Source of the DNA: Struthio camelus
Lineage: Eukaryota > Chordata > Aves > Struthioniformes > Struthionidae
Direction of reading: 5' to 3'
Length of the DNA stretch: 64,000 nucleotides
Assembly: GCF_040807025.1 (NCBI RefSeq)
Contig: NC_090942.1
Coordinates: 203,414,747-203,478,746, forward strand
Shown here: one piece after another, positions 49,757 through 61,023 of the stretch
Numbering within the stretch: the first letter of the stretch is position 1
Layout: each line of letters opens with the position of its first letter
Notes under the pieces: model-generated
What the model saw: the letters and a program-made list of their open reading frames with translations, nothing else
The model's database searches: none
Told to the model about the DNA's origin: nothing
Made by a program: the position numbers and the translations under genes

Positions 49757-49912
49757 GAATCATACATAATAGCATAGAATCATTCAAGTAGGAAGGGACG
49801 TTGGGAGGCTGTTTGGTCCAACCTCTTGCTTAAAGCAGAGACAGCACTTAACTCGGAGCATGTTGTCTAGGGCTGTGTCTCGTTGAGTCTTGAAAACCTC
49901 CAAGAATGAAGA
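49757..49912 (-). mobile_element. CR1 LINE 3' end, antisense
   Basis: ATAGCATAGAATCATTCAAG, then TAGGAAGGGACGTTGGGAGG, then TTTGGTCCAACCTC, then TCTTGAAAACCTCCAAGAATG. This is the reverse complement of the typical avian CR1 3' end (…CCTTCCAACC…ATTCTATGATTCTATG). The tail-proximal repeat CATAGAATCAT marks the true 3' end at the left. It is a short 5'-truncated copy, as usual for CR1. Confidence 0.85.
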
Positions 49913-50827
49913 TTAGACAAATTGACCTTCAGTTGCTCAAAAAATTTAAAATTTAATCTAATTAAGGGAGGGAAAGTACTTTTGTTATTGTTCAGCTGTG
50001 GAAAAGGTGCTAGTTATTGTTACTGGAGTACAAGTGAGACAGGCTTCAGAATTTAAAAGATACTGATGCACTTGAAAGTTCTTTATATTCTCAGCTACTG
50101 AGACTGGAAATAGGCTTCTTAGGATTTCAGGGGGAAATTAGGTTAAATACCTGACCTTTCTTATGGTTGTAATCGTAACGCTGTTAACTTCCCTTTTGCC
50201 TGCTTCCATTTGATGGGACAAGGAATGTTTTTAGGAAATGGATGGATGATGGAGCTGCTTCAGTTGGGATTGTCTGCCTTATTTAAGCACGTAAAGTTTG
50301 GATGTCCTAATGCTATATTTCTCTTAGTATCTAACCTTCTTTCAAAAGAAAGAAATATACACCTTTAAAGACCTGAGGGAGGCTTTCAAAGGCAACTATT
50401 CCTTTGTTTACTAGGACTTCAGACCTAACTGCTTCAAAATTGGGTAACGGAGAGGGTGTGGAATCAAATCCAGCCCCTCTAGCTGAGTTCATACTGTGGA
50501 AAACTGATATCTTGATTCCTCTAGGAAGAGAAGGCATTTGCTTAACCAAACTGAGGCCACTTAGTTGCAGCAACTTAAGTAGCTCAGTTTCCTGATCTAT
50601 TGGACTTTTTTTTTTTTTTTTAACTCAGCTACTTTGTTAATTAGGTCCTAAAATTTAACCTTCTGCTGTTTGAAAATTTTTTTTGAAAGTTTCAGTATCA
50701 CACACTCTGCTTCTCTTTAACGTGTTGAAGCTCGCCTTTATTTCGTTTGCACAGATCTGATAAAAAACTTAATACCTCTCCAGCCTTGAACGTTTCAATT
50801 GAGCTTTGAGATTACCATTACTGATTT

Positions 50828-50851
50828 AAAAAAAAAAAAAAAAAAAAAAAA
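50828..50851 (+). repeat. A24 homopolymer
   Basis: A run of 24 A following TGATTT in ZDHHC20 intron 2. No retroelement body was identified upstream. Confidence 0.8.
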
Positions 50852-51569
50852 GTGAAGGACATGAAGTTCTGCCTGTAGTAAGGGTTGCAGGCTGTAGCCT
50901 TTGCAACAGTTGCAACGCTTAATCCTGAAGTCCGCTAACCATAAAATGTTCGCCGCTATACATTTTGATTCTTGGAAGAACTTATCAGAAGACCCCTTTA
51001 AATCTAGTCATAGTATATGGAAAATGGAGAGAGTGATACAGTAGCTTTTTAGAGTGGACGCAGACAAGGAATAATGTCTATGAATGTTTGTCTGAAGGTA
51101 TGCTTATCGGGCTGTTTAGAATTTCATCTTTATCTTTGTAAGGAAAGGTAAGTTGTGATATTGCCCTCCATAACATTGTTTTTTTATTTAATGATGTTTA
51201 GACTTTAGCGGGAAGGTGATGATTTAATAATGCATATGGTGGACTTGATTATAAAGCAAGTTGACTGTATGCGTACGTTTAAGATGTTCTTTGATGTGTT
51301 CACTTTCCTGGGGTGTAGTAGTGGTTATTTTTCCTGGTCTCTCACCAGACGTTGAAGGGTTTTGCACTTTAAATTTAAAGCGCTGTACCCAACATACATG
51401 TCTGATAACACTTACCTGACTATCTGTCTTGTTCTTGTTTCATAGCTTCTAGACAGAGGAAACAATGATCCTAATAGGGAAGTCCTCAGAACCAGCATCT
51501 CCATAACTATGGAGAAACGGAAAGTCTGAGGGGACCAGAGAGACTCACCTTGAGGACTGATAACTATCA

Positions 51570-51602
<33 letters not shown>

Positions 51603-51772
51603 TCCAATGTGGGCCCTCCTAGAGTGCTAAATCTACCCAGGCAGAAGTTTAGTGTAATTTAATCTTAACGGGCAATTCATAGTGTAATAGTTTAGTCCTT
51701 ATCAGGTATAAGTTTCTATCTTTTGTTCTTTTCAGATATATTCACTCAACTCTTACTTGTGTTTTATTGCAG

Positions 51773-51867
51773 TTGTCTACCTTGTGGTTTTTCATCTGTC
51801 GTTTGTCATGTTTGTATGGTCCTATTGGAAGACAATTTTCACATCTCCTGCATCCCCTTCCAAGGAG
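51773..51867 (+). CDS. ZDHHC20: ZDHHC20 exon 3 (TM2 and following cytosolic segment)
   Basis: After TTTTATTGCAG the exon completes Val49 and reads VYLVVFHLSFVMFVWSYWKT, then IFTSPASPSKE, ending before GTAAAT in phase 0. Residues about 50-70 form the second membrane helix. The TSPASPSKE stretch begins the cytosolic region leading to the DHHC domain and is the same as in human ZDHHC20. It spans 31 full codons plus the completed one. Confidence 0.96.
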
Positions 51868-53140
51868 GTAAATCTGATGTTAGAAAAATGTCAATGCTTT
51901 TTTTCCCCCCCCCATTTTTTTTATAAATAGCTGAACTGTTTTCAATGATGAAACTTGTTTGCAGTACTGCATGATTCACCTTTCTATTCTCATTATCTAA
52001 AATAGTACAGCATGACAGCATATCATGAATGGAAATCATCAAATTACTCTTAAAACATTGTATCCTATATGTAGTGACATTACCTTATACGAGATATGTG
52101 TTTAATTCATCACAAGTTTGACATTCACATGTATATGCTAATGAAATAAAGATATGAAAGTATATCTGGGGTTACAGGGCTTTACTATGCAGTAATTTGT
52201 TTATCACGTACAATTTTTAAAACCAGTAAATCAGATACAGTGATGGCATTTTGTATTTCCATTTTAGGCAGTTTTTACCTTTAGGAGGTAAGAAAGTCAG
52301 GAACGTAGTGTATACTCATAACTTGGAGGACTGAAGTGCTTAGTAGTAAGTCAAGAGTTAAGATTCAGTGACAGTCTAGAAAGGAATGTATAAAGGGGCT
52401 TTACATAATGACAAAAGAACACATGATGACTATAAGAAATTTTGTGTTGAAAGAGAATGGTATTAACTGCAATGAGCCTGAGATGGATAATCTTGATGTC
52501 CATTTTCTCTAATGGTGTGTGTGGTACCAAATTAAAAATCATCCCTCAGTTTTATAAAGCTGTTAAATTAGCTAAACTGAGGCTTGGCTTGCTCTGTGGG
52601 GGTTGCACGTTCTATTTTTGGCAAGCCTGACTTTCGAATGTCTTAGCCTTAAACGTTTTTGTAAGGAGGTAAAAACATGCTTCTATGGAAAAACAAACAC
52701 TGCTCTGCAGTGCCTAATTATGTCTTAGATATCTTTATCTTGGAAAGGTACAGGCTGTAAGGTGAGGAAAAAGCAAAGGACTATTCTGCTCCTTAGCTAA
52801 ACAAAAATAATAGCACTGAATAGTTAAACAAGTGCAGCTTGTCTCCAGGGTGGTGTGGCTGGCTTTTTCTAAGGTGGTTCTGATGATGTTTGGCAGGTTA
52901 GCCAACTAAAATGTGATTGGAATTGTGTTACGGATCTTGTAAAGCTGTGTGAACTTAGGCTGCTGGTAAAGCTGATATCTAATAATGTTTACTATCTACT
53001 TGGATTCTTTAATAATGGAAACCTTCTTCTGACAGTACCTATACTGAAGTGACAGTAACGTTGTAGCAAGATTTCTATATTCACTGCATGAAAGGGATGG
53101 TTTGGGCATATGGCACATAATGAATGTTTCCTATTTTAAG

Positions 53141-53183
53141 TGTGTGTGTGTGTATGTGTGTGTGTATATATATATATACACAC

Positions 53184-53214
<31 letters not shown>
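53141..53214. repeat. (TG)n(TA)n compound microsatellite
   Basis: TG repeats with a TATG interruption run into TA repeats, an interrupting CACACCC and about 15 more TA units. The TG and CACA parts are partly complementary. Confidence 0.9.
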
Positions 53215-53215
<1 letters not shown>

Positions 53216-54146
53216 CATTTTCTTCTACAATTGTCTTTAAAAGAATCTCAGAAAACATTCTTTTCTCTCTCTAGTAGAGTCCCCTCTGTTCAAGTACCAG
53301 TAAATGATTTACACTAGTTTTATTTAAAAACAAAACCTGGCTTCAGAATTTCCCCATTGTACTAGAGTGTTAACGTATATATTTTTAGTTATTTAAATTA
53401 GGTATTCTTACAAAACAAATAGCATCCTGTGATCTTACTATTGAACTAAAAAAAGATTCTGCAGCTGCTGTTGTCCTAGTGTAATCCCTGTACATTTGTC
53501 ATAAGAAAGAACAATCAACATTATACAAGATCCAGAAAGAGGAAGGAAACAAAGGGATTCTTTCTGTTTTCAATAAGAACTACTGGAACCTTGTTGGAAA
53601 TTGTTAGCTATGTGGTAATAGACAACTTCTGATGTTTTTGAACATACACATCCTGCCATTGTCCAAAGAGTTTATGGTCCTGTGACCCTATTGATTTCTG
53701 AAGTAAGAACAGAAACATAGCTTTGGGAAAGTGAAATTCTCGTCCAGGATTTTTGGAGTTTTTTGTACTTGCACAAATTCAGAAAATTAATTCTTGTGAC
53801 TTAGTTTTTTTTCTGCATGTTAGTAGTTTGGCATAGAAATGTCTTCTAGAAGTAGTATTTCCCGTCTAATGCAACTTCTCATTAATTGCAGGTCATGGGA
53901 CAGGCATTTGGTCACCTAGCAGGCTTACAGGAGGCAATAGGGCAAAGGCATGTTACACTGCTGTTAGCTGGCATGATGTTTCATGTCTATCTTAAACTTT
54001 TGATGCGAGCATCTCCAGTTTACATAGTTGAGTAACCATCTAGCTTACAGGAGGATATAAAAACTCTTGCTGGTGACTTCAAAGAATGAAACTCAAGTTT
54101 AACGTTTTACTGTATTAATCCTAATTTCTGATTATTTGAAAGGGAT

Positions 54147-54298
54147 GTATTGGGCATAGAAGGCGAGTTTTGATTGCAGAAGGTCATGAGCGCTGTGCCT
54201 TTGGTGGACGCAGCCATTTCCAGCTGGCTCTGTAACAGATTAAAGCAGTCAACCATGCACCAAAACTTCAACTTATCAGAGTGCCTCTGCTCAAACTG
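54147..54298 (-). repeat. Left arm of the inverted repeat
   Basis: On the minus strand it reads TTTGAGCAGAGG, then GTTGAAGTTTTGGTGCATGG, then ATCTGTTACAGAGC, AAATGGCTGCG, CTCATGACCT, and ends ATGCCCAATAC. It matches 56943-57101 on the + strand over most of its length, with scattered mismatches and small indels. Confidence 0.8.
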
Positions 54299-54320
54299 AA
54301 CATGAATGTATTGCAAGCTT

Positions 54321-54531
54321 TACCCCTTGCCTCCGTAAAACACAAAGCCAAGAAAGCTGCAATAGTTTGAACGTATATCCATTATAAACTCCACTCCTTA
54401 CCTCCACAGACTAGATTATTTAACATCGTAATACCCTGAGCTGTTGTTACAAATTTCACGCCTCATCCCTGCAAAATACACAGCCAAGAACATTTTAGCG
54501 GTTTGAATATTCAGTACATTTTAGCATACAA
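54321..54531. repeat. Diverged direct duplication, 136-bp spacing
   Basis: CCTCCGTAAAACACAAAGCC...AGTTTGAA (from 54330) and CATCCCTGCAAAATACACAG...GGTTTGAA (from 54466) are diverged copies in the same orientation. They sit just inside the left inverted-repeat arm. Confidence 0.65.
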
Positions 54532-54981
54532 ACCAATGACTAAGGCAATATGAGCAGCAAGTAGCATCATCATTGGAGATAGTAATAGGTTCATGACTAA
54601 TTGCTGTAGGGCTTCATCCAGACCCACGATGGGTGGTGAAGAGCGTTCACTTGACGCAGTGGGAGCGTTTCCTTATTAGGAGAGTAAAAAGATGCATGAA
54701 GGGGCTTTAATTTCCTGGAGCGTGCTCTGCGCCCTCTGACAGTGTTAACTGAGCTCTGACCTTTCCCCTGCCCTTGCAATTCCCTTCTGTGCTGCTTCAT
54801 CATATCCCCCCCCTCTTCCTTCAGCAACATCCATTAGTCCTGATCTGTAGGCTAAGAGCATGGGAAGTTTTCAGCCCTTCTTGACATCTTTTTCAAGGTT
54901 GACCGTACTACTTGACTCTGCATCAACCTAGGCCATGCTGCTAATCTCACACCTGTACTCACAGTACTGAAGATACAAGTC

Positions 54982-55113
54982 ATGACTTGATCCATGACTT
55001 GATCCATGACTTGATCCATGACTTGATCCATGACTTGATCCATGACTTGATCCATGACTTGATCCATGACTTGATCCATGACTTGATCCATGACTTGATC
55101 CATGACTTGATCC
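54982..55113. repeat. Perfect 12-bp tandem array, 11 copies
   Basis: Eleven exact copies of ATGACTTGATCC (132 bp) with no mismatch. Since 12 is a multiple of three, both strands are open through the array: the minus strand reads a repeated MDQV tetrapeptide within a 90-codon frame (54852-55124). The perfection contrasts with the decay of its surroundings and implies recent expansion or ongoing homogenisation. Confidence 0.97.
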
Positions 55114-55796
55114 GCTGGTTCCACCAGCTTATCAGGTGATACCAGAGGGGTCTGGTTGCCAGAGCTTTTGGGCCATGGCGTGAGTGATCACTACCTTTCC
55201 AGAGTCCCTTTCCCCTTGCTTATAAACATGCTCCAGCAGTCCAAGCAAATACAGGCAATTGTCTCCTCCTCCCAGTTCCTCCGCAGGGGTATCTCACTTG
55301 AAGGATCAGGCATTGCTCCACATATTCCTCCAGCAGCTGATCCCAAAACCTTCCTCCTTTGTACGGTGCAGTGTTTACAAGTGGCATAAGCCCTAAACTC
55401 CCCAAAGCAGTGCTCTCTTGAGCCATCAGCTGTATCCTAGTGGCTCTATTTTTCGAGTACTACCATAGCCTCTGCAGGGGCATCCATGGCACTGTGGCTG
55501 TAGATGTCTCCCATTTCTTTAGGTTCACTTTCAGTAAAGGGCTGTTGAGTGGTCACGTTCAAGGGCAGTGCTCCTATTTCCGTAGCTCTGCTTAACCACC
55601 CTAATTGAAGGGCTCTATTTCTAGTTCATAACAAAAGTCCTCGGTTTCTCACCCTGGGTGCTGCAGTCACTCCCAGCCTCCTGCCATTCCACAGCTGCCC
55701 ATGTCCTTGGCATCCAGCTGTGATGAGGCCACTTGAGCTCTATCAGCTGTCTTCCCATCTCTGCTAAGGGGTCCCCAGCTATGTAGAGGCCCACTG

Positions 55797-55850
55797 CAGC
55801 CCCATCAGGCACCGTCTAGAGCCCCACTGGTGCCCCATTAGGCACCTTAA
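55797..55850. repeat. Short imperfect tandem duplication
   Basis: AGCCCCATCAGGCACCGTC and TGCCCCATTAGGCACCTTA are neighbouring imperfect copies about 33 bp apart, within the inverted-repeat-bounded block. Confidence 0.5.
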
Positions 55851-56535
55851 GCCTGATGCACCCCACAGCACAGCAGCACGCTTCTGCAAGGGTGTCACAG
55901 TCCCTGCAGCCCCCAGGCTGGTGCTCTTGGATCCTGGACATGGAGATCCATGAGCCTGGAGCAGGGTCATCCACGTTTTTCCCAATTCCTTTTCCATCCA
56001 GCAAGGGCCTCTCTGGTCCCCTCAGACTCTCAGTTTCTCCCCTGTTCACACGTTTTTCATCCCTAGGCCCTCAAGCACAATGGGCACACCATTTCAACCA
56101 CAACAGAACACCAGAACTTCCCAGTGCCAGAACCGAGGTTCCATCCAGAGTTTCAGAGTCACATTTATTCCAATTCCAGTCCCAGTCCCTGCCTGGTCTG
56201 GATGTTACCCACATTCTCCACCAATTATTGTTGCAGGTAAAGCAGTCTTGATTTAGGGATTTTCACTGAATTTATTGTCTGTTAACATAAACGTTTAACT
56301 ACTGATTTGGGTACTGAAAAGCAAAGGAGGCAATTAAACCTAACACAGGAAAATGTCCTTCCTTCCCCAGTTCCCTAGGCTCAGCTTCCCTTTCCTAGTC
56401 TGTACTGTCCTTGTTTTCGCATGTTGTGCTCCCTCCCTTCAATGAGGTGACAGGCAGCGCAGGAGGTTGAGGTCAGCACACAGTGGTCTCTCCCAGCTGC
56501 TCCCTGCCTCCTATGCTCTGCTGCCCCAGCATGAG

Positions 56536-56876
56536 TCCTCCATCTGCCATAGTCCCCTCAGAGGTGCCCCTACCCCAGCATAGGTCCTCCATCAGACACG
56601 GTCCCTTCGGAGGTGTCCCTGCCCTGGCTTGGGTCCTCTGTGGGCTGCAGTCTCTTAGCGGTGTCTCTGCCCCAGCACGGCTCCTCCATCAGACACGGTC
56701 CCTTCGGAGGTGTCCCTGCCCTGGCTTGGGTCCTCCGTGGGCTGCAGTCCCTTAGCGGTGTCTCTGCCCCAGCATGGGTCCTCCATGGACCACAGTCCCT
56801 TCGGAGGTGTCCTTGCTCCGATATGGGTCCTCCATGGACCGCAGTCCCCTCGGAGGTGTCTCTGTCCCTTTTCATG
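56536..56876. repeat. 48/49-bp GC-rich minisatellite, 7 units
   Basis: Units beginning TCCTCC or TCCTCT start at 56536, 56585, 56634, 56682, 56731, 56779 and 56828, with spacings of 48 or 49 bp. Each contains a GGTGTC-type core and a CCCCAGCA- or CCTGGCTT-like end. Units 2-3 (56585-56681) and 4-5 (56682-56778) form a nearly identical 97-bp higher-order pair, showing a recent doubling. Long open frames on both strands through it are a consequence of the repeat. Confidence 0.92.
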
Positions 56877-56942
56877 TCTCCTCTGGCGTGTACCCTGCTG
56901 TGCCATCTCCAGCTCCTAATGGCTATGACCCTTCCTTAAGTA

Positions 56943-57101
56943 CGTTTGAGGAGAGACTCCACGTGCTCCTCTGGTTGAAGTTTTGGTGCACAGTGGGTTG
57001 TTTCCATCTGTTATGGAGCTGGGGGAACTGGCTGTGACGGGGCAGCTCATGATCTCGCAGATCAGCCCTGCAACCCAAACCCTGCCAGTCATGCCCAATA
57101 A
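56943..57101 (+). repeat. Right arm of the inverted repeat
   Basis: Reads CGTTTGAGGAGAGAC, then GTTGAAGTTTTGGTGCACAG, then ATCTGTTATGGAGC, AACTGGCTGTG, GCAGCTCATGATCTCG, and ends ATGCCCAATAAAAG. It is the inverted counterpart of 54147-54298. The AATAAA at its outer end could serve as a polyadenylation signal, as in LTRs. Confidence 0.8.
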
Positions 57102-58394
57102 AAGGGGCAACGTTTCACTTTTCACCATTAAATGACTGGGCAGGTGCAATAGCTGGAATGACACTATATGTAACATGATCTTATCTCGATTCCCTGGGAC
57201 ATGGGGTGAGTTACTTCCATTCTGGATTAGGAAATAACACAGCAAAGTCAGAGCAATGTGTTACTGCTTCCTGTTTTGCTGTAAATGGGGTCTTTGTTGT
57301 TGCTTGCCAGCTGACTAGAATCCACAAGAGGGAAAAGTACAGGATGAGAGGAAAATCCACAGGAACTAATCATATAGATGTTCTTGGTAGGAAAATACGG
57401 TCACGTTAAACCACATAAAGCAAATTTTAGTTCCAGTTGCAGACGCAGCATTTTCCTCTCACCAGCATGAATACTTTGTCTATATGTGCTCATAAAAAGG
57501 GCTCTTGTAGTCCTTGCAGGAAGCTCAGACTTGGAAAGTGCTTCAGAACAGAAAACATCAGAGAAATAGTGAGTTCAGTGTATGTTGACACCGTTCCATA
57601 GGGGCTCATCGGTACACTGATTTTTGTGGGACTTAATGATAAAGCTTATAATTTCAGTGAATACAAAAAGAAGCGTTTCAGAAGTGAGTAAAATCTCTTC
57701 TGCTTATTCTGGTAAAGCTTTACTTTTCAGTGAGACTTAAACAGGAAGGAATGCTTCTCATGGTTAATTTGGGATTGTAACTCTCCCCGAAACTCCACAG
57801 GCTTTGCTGAAGTTGCTCTCAATACAGCTAACAGATTTTGAGACCAGTTCTGACTACTACTCAGCAAAAATTCCAGTTAAACTCATTCAACTTCTGTGCT
57901 GCAGCTGTGAAAAGTTGTTCCTTGCCCCCCCCCCCCCAACCCCTTCTTTCTCTGGCTTGTACCCTTTTCTAAGTCAGCAGCACAGAGGGTAAGAGAATTT
58001 CAGTCTCTTATGGCAACAAAAGACTGCTGTGCCTTGCTCTGGTTCATAGATCATTTAGATTTTACACTCGTCATGAGTTTAAGGAACGTTTTCACCTTCT
58101 TAAGGCTCCCCTGAATCTCTGTCTTCCTTTGTGTTGCAAAGGGAAGCTAAAGAGGTAAACAGAGACAAAGATGATTCTTTTTAAGATATCCCCAGGACCA
58201 TCATGTCATTTCCAATAGAGGTTTTGGAGATCTCCTGCAACTTAGTAGCATTCTTTCTTCTTCTCATATTTTTGAGAGAAGTTTCTCCAAAGAGATAGGA
58301 TTAAGATCCACAGGGCTTTTTCCTTAGAACTTGACTAGAACTCAAAGTAATAATTATTCTCTTCCACTCCTCCCATTTTTCCCTTCCCTTACAG

Positions 58395-58515
58395 TTTTGT
58401 TTGTCAAAAGCTGATAAAGAGCAATATGAAAAAGAAGAGAGACCAGAATCCCAGCAGGAAATTTTGAGAAGAGCTGCGAAGGACTTGCCTATCTATACAA
58501 CAACAGCATCGAGAG
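58395..58515 (+). CDS. ZDHHC20: ZDHHC20 exon 4 (cytosolic linker to DHHC domain)
   Basis: After TTCCCTTACAG the exon reads FCLSKADKEQYEKEERPESQ, then QEILRRAAKDLPIYTTTASR, plus one G before GTGAGA (40 codons + 1 nt). It matches human FYLSNSEKERYEKEFSQERQQEILRRAARALPIYTTSAS in length and pattern. It is a charged, helix-prone cytosolic stretch that leads into the Cys-rich domain; the PIYTT segment is characteristic of the DHHC20/15/2 group. Confidence 0.96.
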
Positions 58516-59884
58516 GTGAGATACAAAGATAATTCTACTCTCCCAAAGCTGCGAGATTAATTCTGTGGAATTCATTTGTTGTTACTGAATGAACAATCTA
58601 TTAAACACATACTGCGAAGGCCATGGCCTTGTGTTTTCCCCATCAGAAACCAGAATCCTTTGTCTGTGGATCTCCTCATGCAGCCAGCACTTGGAAAAGC
58701 TTTCTCAAAAAACATCTTCCAATAAGCAGACAGATGACATTTATCTCCCACCCTGGCTATAAAAAATAAATACAACAAAGAAATACAGCTAGAAATAGAT
58801 TACAATTCAACTTTCTACTCAATTTTAGTCATTGGTATCCCACTTTAAACTTCTCTTTCTGAACTACGTCAGTTCATTGAGAGCAGAAAGTTCATCATTA
58901 AGGCTAGAATTTAAGAACCAATGTTATTTCAATCCCATCGTTTGATACAGAGCTGTTTAAAAAGTAGCTTGTTGTGAGCAACTTCTGTATTTGCCCTTAG
59001 TAAGTATAAGCATTGTTTTATTCCAGCTAATGCAAGAATAATCAATGAAACTGCTGTCTTACACATAAGTAGATTTTAAAAACTATCTTGTGTTTACTTT
59101 TATGTAGTTGTTTCTCTTTCTTGAAACTAGCAACGTTATAGATTTCTCCAAGAACATAAACTGCTCAGGATAGCTATTACCAAACTTTACTGTGACTTTC
59201 CAAACAAAGCGGAAGGACACCTGGCTTTTTTGAATACAAGCCCCCTTTGAGGGAATCCCTGTCTTAAATTCCTGAAGTGGTCTGGGAAGCTCTTGCCAGC
59301 TTTTCACAGTTCTGCTTAGCTTAGATGTTGGCTTTCCTTCTCATTTTGAACTGCCTGCACTGCCGTCATATTTCCATTGAGAAGAGCCTGAAGCCTTGTT
59401 TAAAAATATCTGGAAAGGATGAGGGAGAGCTAACTTACTGAGCAGATCTTTACTATTTGCTGAAGAAGCTAGAGAAAGCTAATGCTGAAAGTCGGCTTAT
59501 TGAAAGGAGGCAGTTTCACAACGGGATGCCTTGATAGCCTGTCCAGAGGTGAAGGAAACCAAATACTAGGGGATCAGTGCCAAAGGATCAGGGATGGAAA
59601 GACTGAGGAGCTAGATAATCTAGTAAATAAAAAGCAGAAGTTAAGACACAGACTCAGTAAAATAGTAGTGGATGAAACTATTTTAAATTTTTTCATATGT
59701 TACATTTCCAGAAAACTCCAAACAAAGGTATGTATTGCCTGAGCGTAGGCATATGAAGTTCTGTGAAAACAGGTGTTTTGGGGAGGGGCAGTGAGCTCTT
59801 TAAGATTCTGTTCATGTTAAGGAGGGGAGCAATTTATAAAATTAAGTGAGTTCTAACGGCTTGACCCTTGCCATTTGAATGTAG
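58516..59884 (+). other. ZDHHC20: ZDHHC20 intron 4 (1.4 kb)
   Basis: From GTGAGA to TTGAATGTAG. AT-rich. No further feature was recognised; an open frame at 59482-59742 has no family resemblance. Confidence 0.88.
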
Positions 59885-59954
59885 CCATCAGATACTGTGA
59901 TCGGTGCCAGCTAATCAAACCTGACCGCTGCCACCACTGTTCTGCGTGTGACAT
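59885..59954 (+). CDS. ZDHHC20: ZDHHC20 exon 5 (first half of Cys-rich domain)
   Basis: The exon completes Ala121 and reads IRYCDRCQLIKPDRCHHCSA, then CD and two bases of Ile144 before GTAAGT. It holds the zinc ligands CX2C (Cys125, Cys128) and HCX2C (His138, Cys139, Cys142) of the first zinc site of the DHHC domain. The PDR-HHCSAC core is that of human ZDHHC20 (KPDRAHHCSACD), with Cys136 where human has Ala. Confidence 0.97.
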
Positions 59955-61023
59955 GTAAGTTATTGAATCTAAAATGATGGATTTTCTCTCTCTCCTCCAG
60001 TCATCGCTTTACTCTGTTCATGTCTTATGTGCGTCAGCCCTTGCATTGCAGCTGATTTTACTGTTTGTTCCACTCTGACCCCCTCAGTACTTGGATTTCA
60101 GGAAAGGACAGAATTCCTCCTGTTAGTGCAGCATTATTATTGCAGTAACATAGACGAAGTGGCAGTACTTGTTAGGAAATGTGCTTACAGCTTTATGAAA
60201 CAATGTTCATGTAAAAGGATCAGTGACTGAAAGTAAAGACAAGTCTGAGATACCAGCACCAGCAAATGCTTATTATAGAACTCTGTTTTACTGTATCTTG
60301 CTTCTCCAGCTTTGAAACACACACATGTTACCAGTACTGGTAAAACCCTTTATTTCAAAGAGTTGCAGTAGAATTATATGCCCTAGCCATTTCAAAGGCC
60401 CCTAGCCTCATTCTGAGCTGTCAGAGAAATCTATAGGGCACTGCAAACTGAGTCTGTGAGTGACACTTCAGTAGGCTGCGCTTGAGGAAATCTAGCTACC
60501 TAAAGAACTAAACATTTTTGGCTAAAATCAGATTTATTAAGTCATACAGTGAATGTCTGTCTGAAATGACTAGCTTCTGTCCTTACACTAAAGCTGGGTG
60601 AAAATTCACTGTTCAGATTGCCCTTGCCCACTGTGCTTTTCTTTTCCTCAGTGAACTTTAAAAAAGAAACAACAAACAGGTAGCGAAAAGAACCCTAAGG
60701 CAGACTTAGTTGAAGTGAATGCCAGGCTAACATACCTTATCCACATAGCTCCAAAGGGTCCGTAGGGTAACTATGAATAACATGTTCTAATTGTTGCTCA
60801 GTAGTCCTGCCTTGCTGATTTTTGAAGCTCTCTTCCTGATTTTTCTGAATCTCGCTTAGTCCTTTTGGGTGAGAGGATGGCTTCTCTAGTATGGAAACTT
60901 GGCATAATGGGAGGAATTAAATTTAAAAAAAAAAAACACCAAACCCCAAACCTTTAGAAACTAAAAGCATATGTCTTAGAAAGTAAATTTAACTTACTGG
61001 AAATTATCTCCTCTCTCTTTCAG
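59955..61023 (+). other. ZDHHC20: ZDHHC20 intron 5 (1.1 kb)
   Basis: From GTAAGT to CTCTTTCAG. No feature was recognised apart from an A-rich tract near 60927-60938. Confidence 0.9.

Larger units (their letters stand above)
45616..51772 (+). other. ZDHHC20: ZDHHC20 intron 2 (6.2 kb)
   Basis: From GTAATA to TTATTGCAG. AT-rich. It contains CR1-like fragments at about 49270-49520 and 49757-49912, an A24 run at 50828-50851, a T-rich run around 51571-51604, and a short direct duplication AAGAGCAGATCTTA near 47582 and 47607. No exon was recognised in it. Confidence 0.85.
54147..57101. mobile_element. Unclassified 3-kb block bounded by inverted 150-bp repeats
   Basis: The left boundary (54147-54298, minus strand) and right boundary (56943-57101, plus strand) carry diverged copies of one sequence. 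Shared blocks include GTTGAAGTTTTGGTGCA, ATCTGTTA, GAGC, TGGCTG, CTCATGA and ATGCCCAATA, with ATGCCCAATA facing outward on both sides. Inside are a tandem duplication of about 136-bp spacing (54321-54395 and 54457-54531), a perfect 12-bp array, and a GC-rich 48/49-bp minisatellite, in a background GC-richer than the flanking intron. Some minus-strand frames stay open (for example 55220-55426, FWDQLLEEYVEQ), suggesting retroelement coding relics, but no known domain was recognised. It may be a DNA transposon with long terminal inverted repeats, or two copies of one LTR-like repeat in opposite orientation. Confidence 0.5.
51868..58394 (+). other. ZDHHC20: ZDHHC20 intron 3 (6.5 kb)
   Basis: From GTAAAT to CCCTTACAG. 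It contains a TG/TA microsatellite at 53141-53214 and the inverted-repeat-bounded block 54147-57101 described separately. After that block it is AT-rich, with a C13 run near 57925-57937. Confidence 0.88.

Noticed and set aside
56483..56939. Several 69-108-codon frames in the minisatellite
   Set aside because: They are read-outs of the tandem repeat in different frames on both strands; unit length alternates between 48 and 49, so no frame is maintained.
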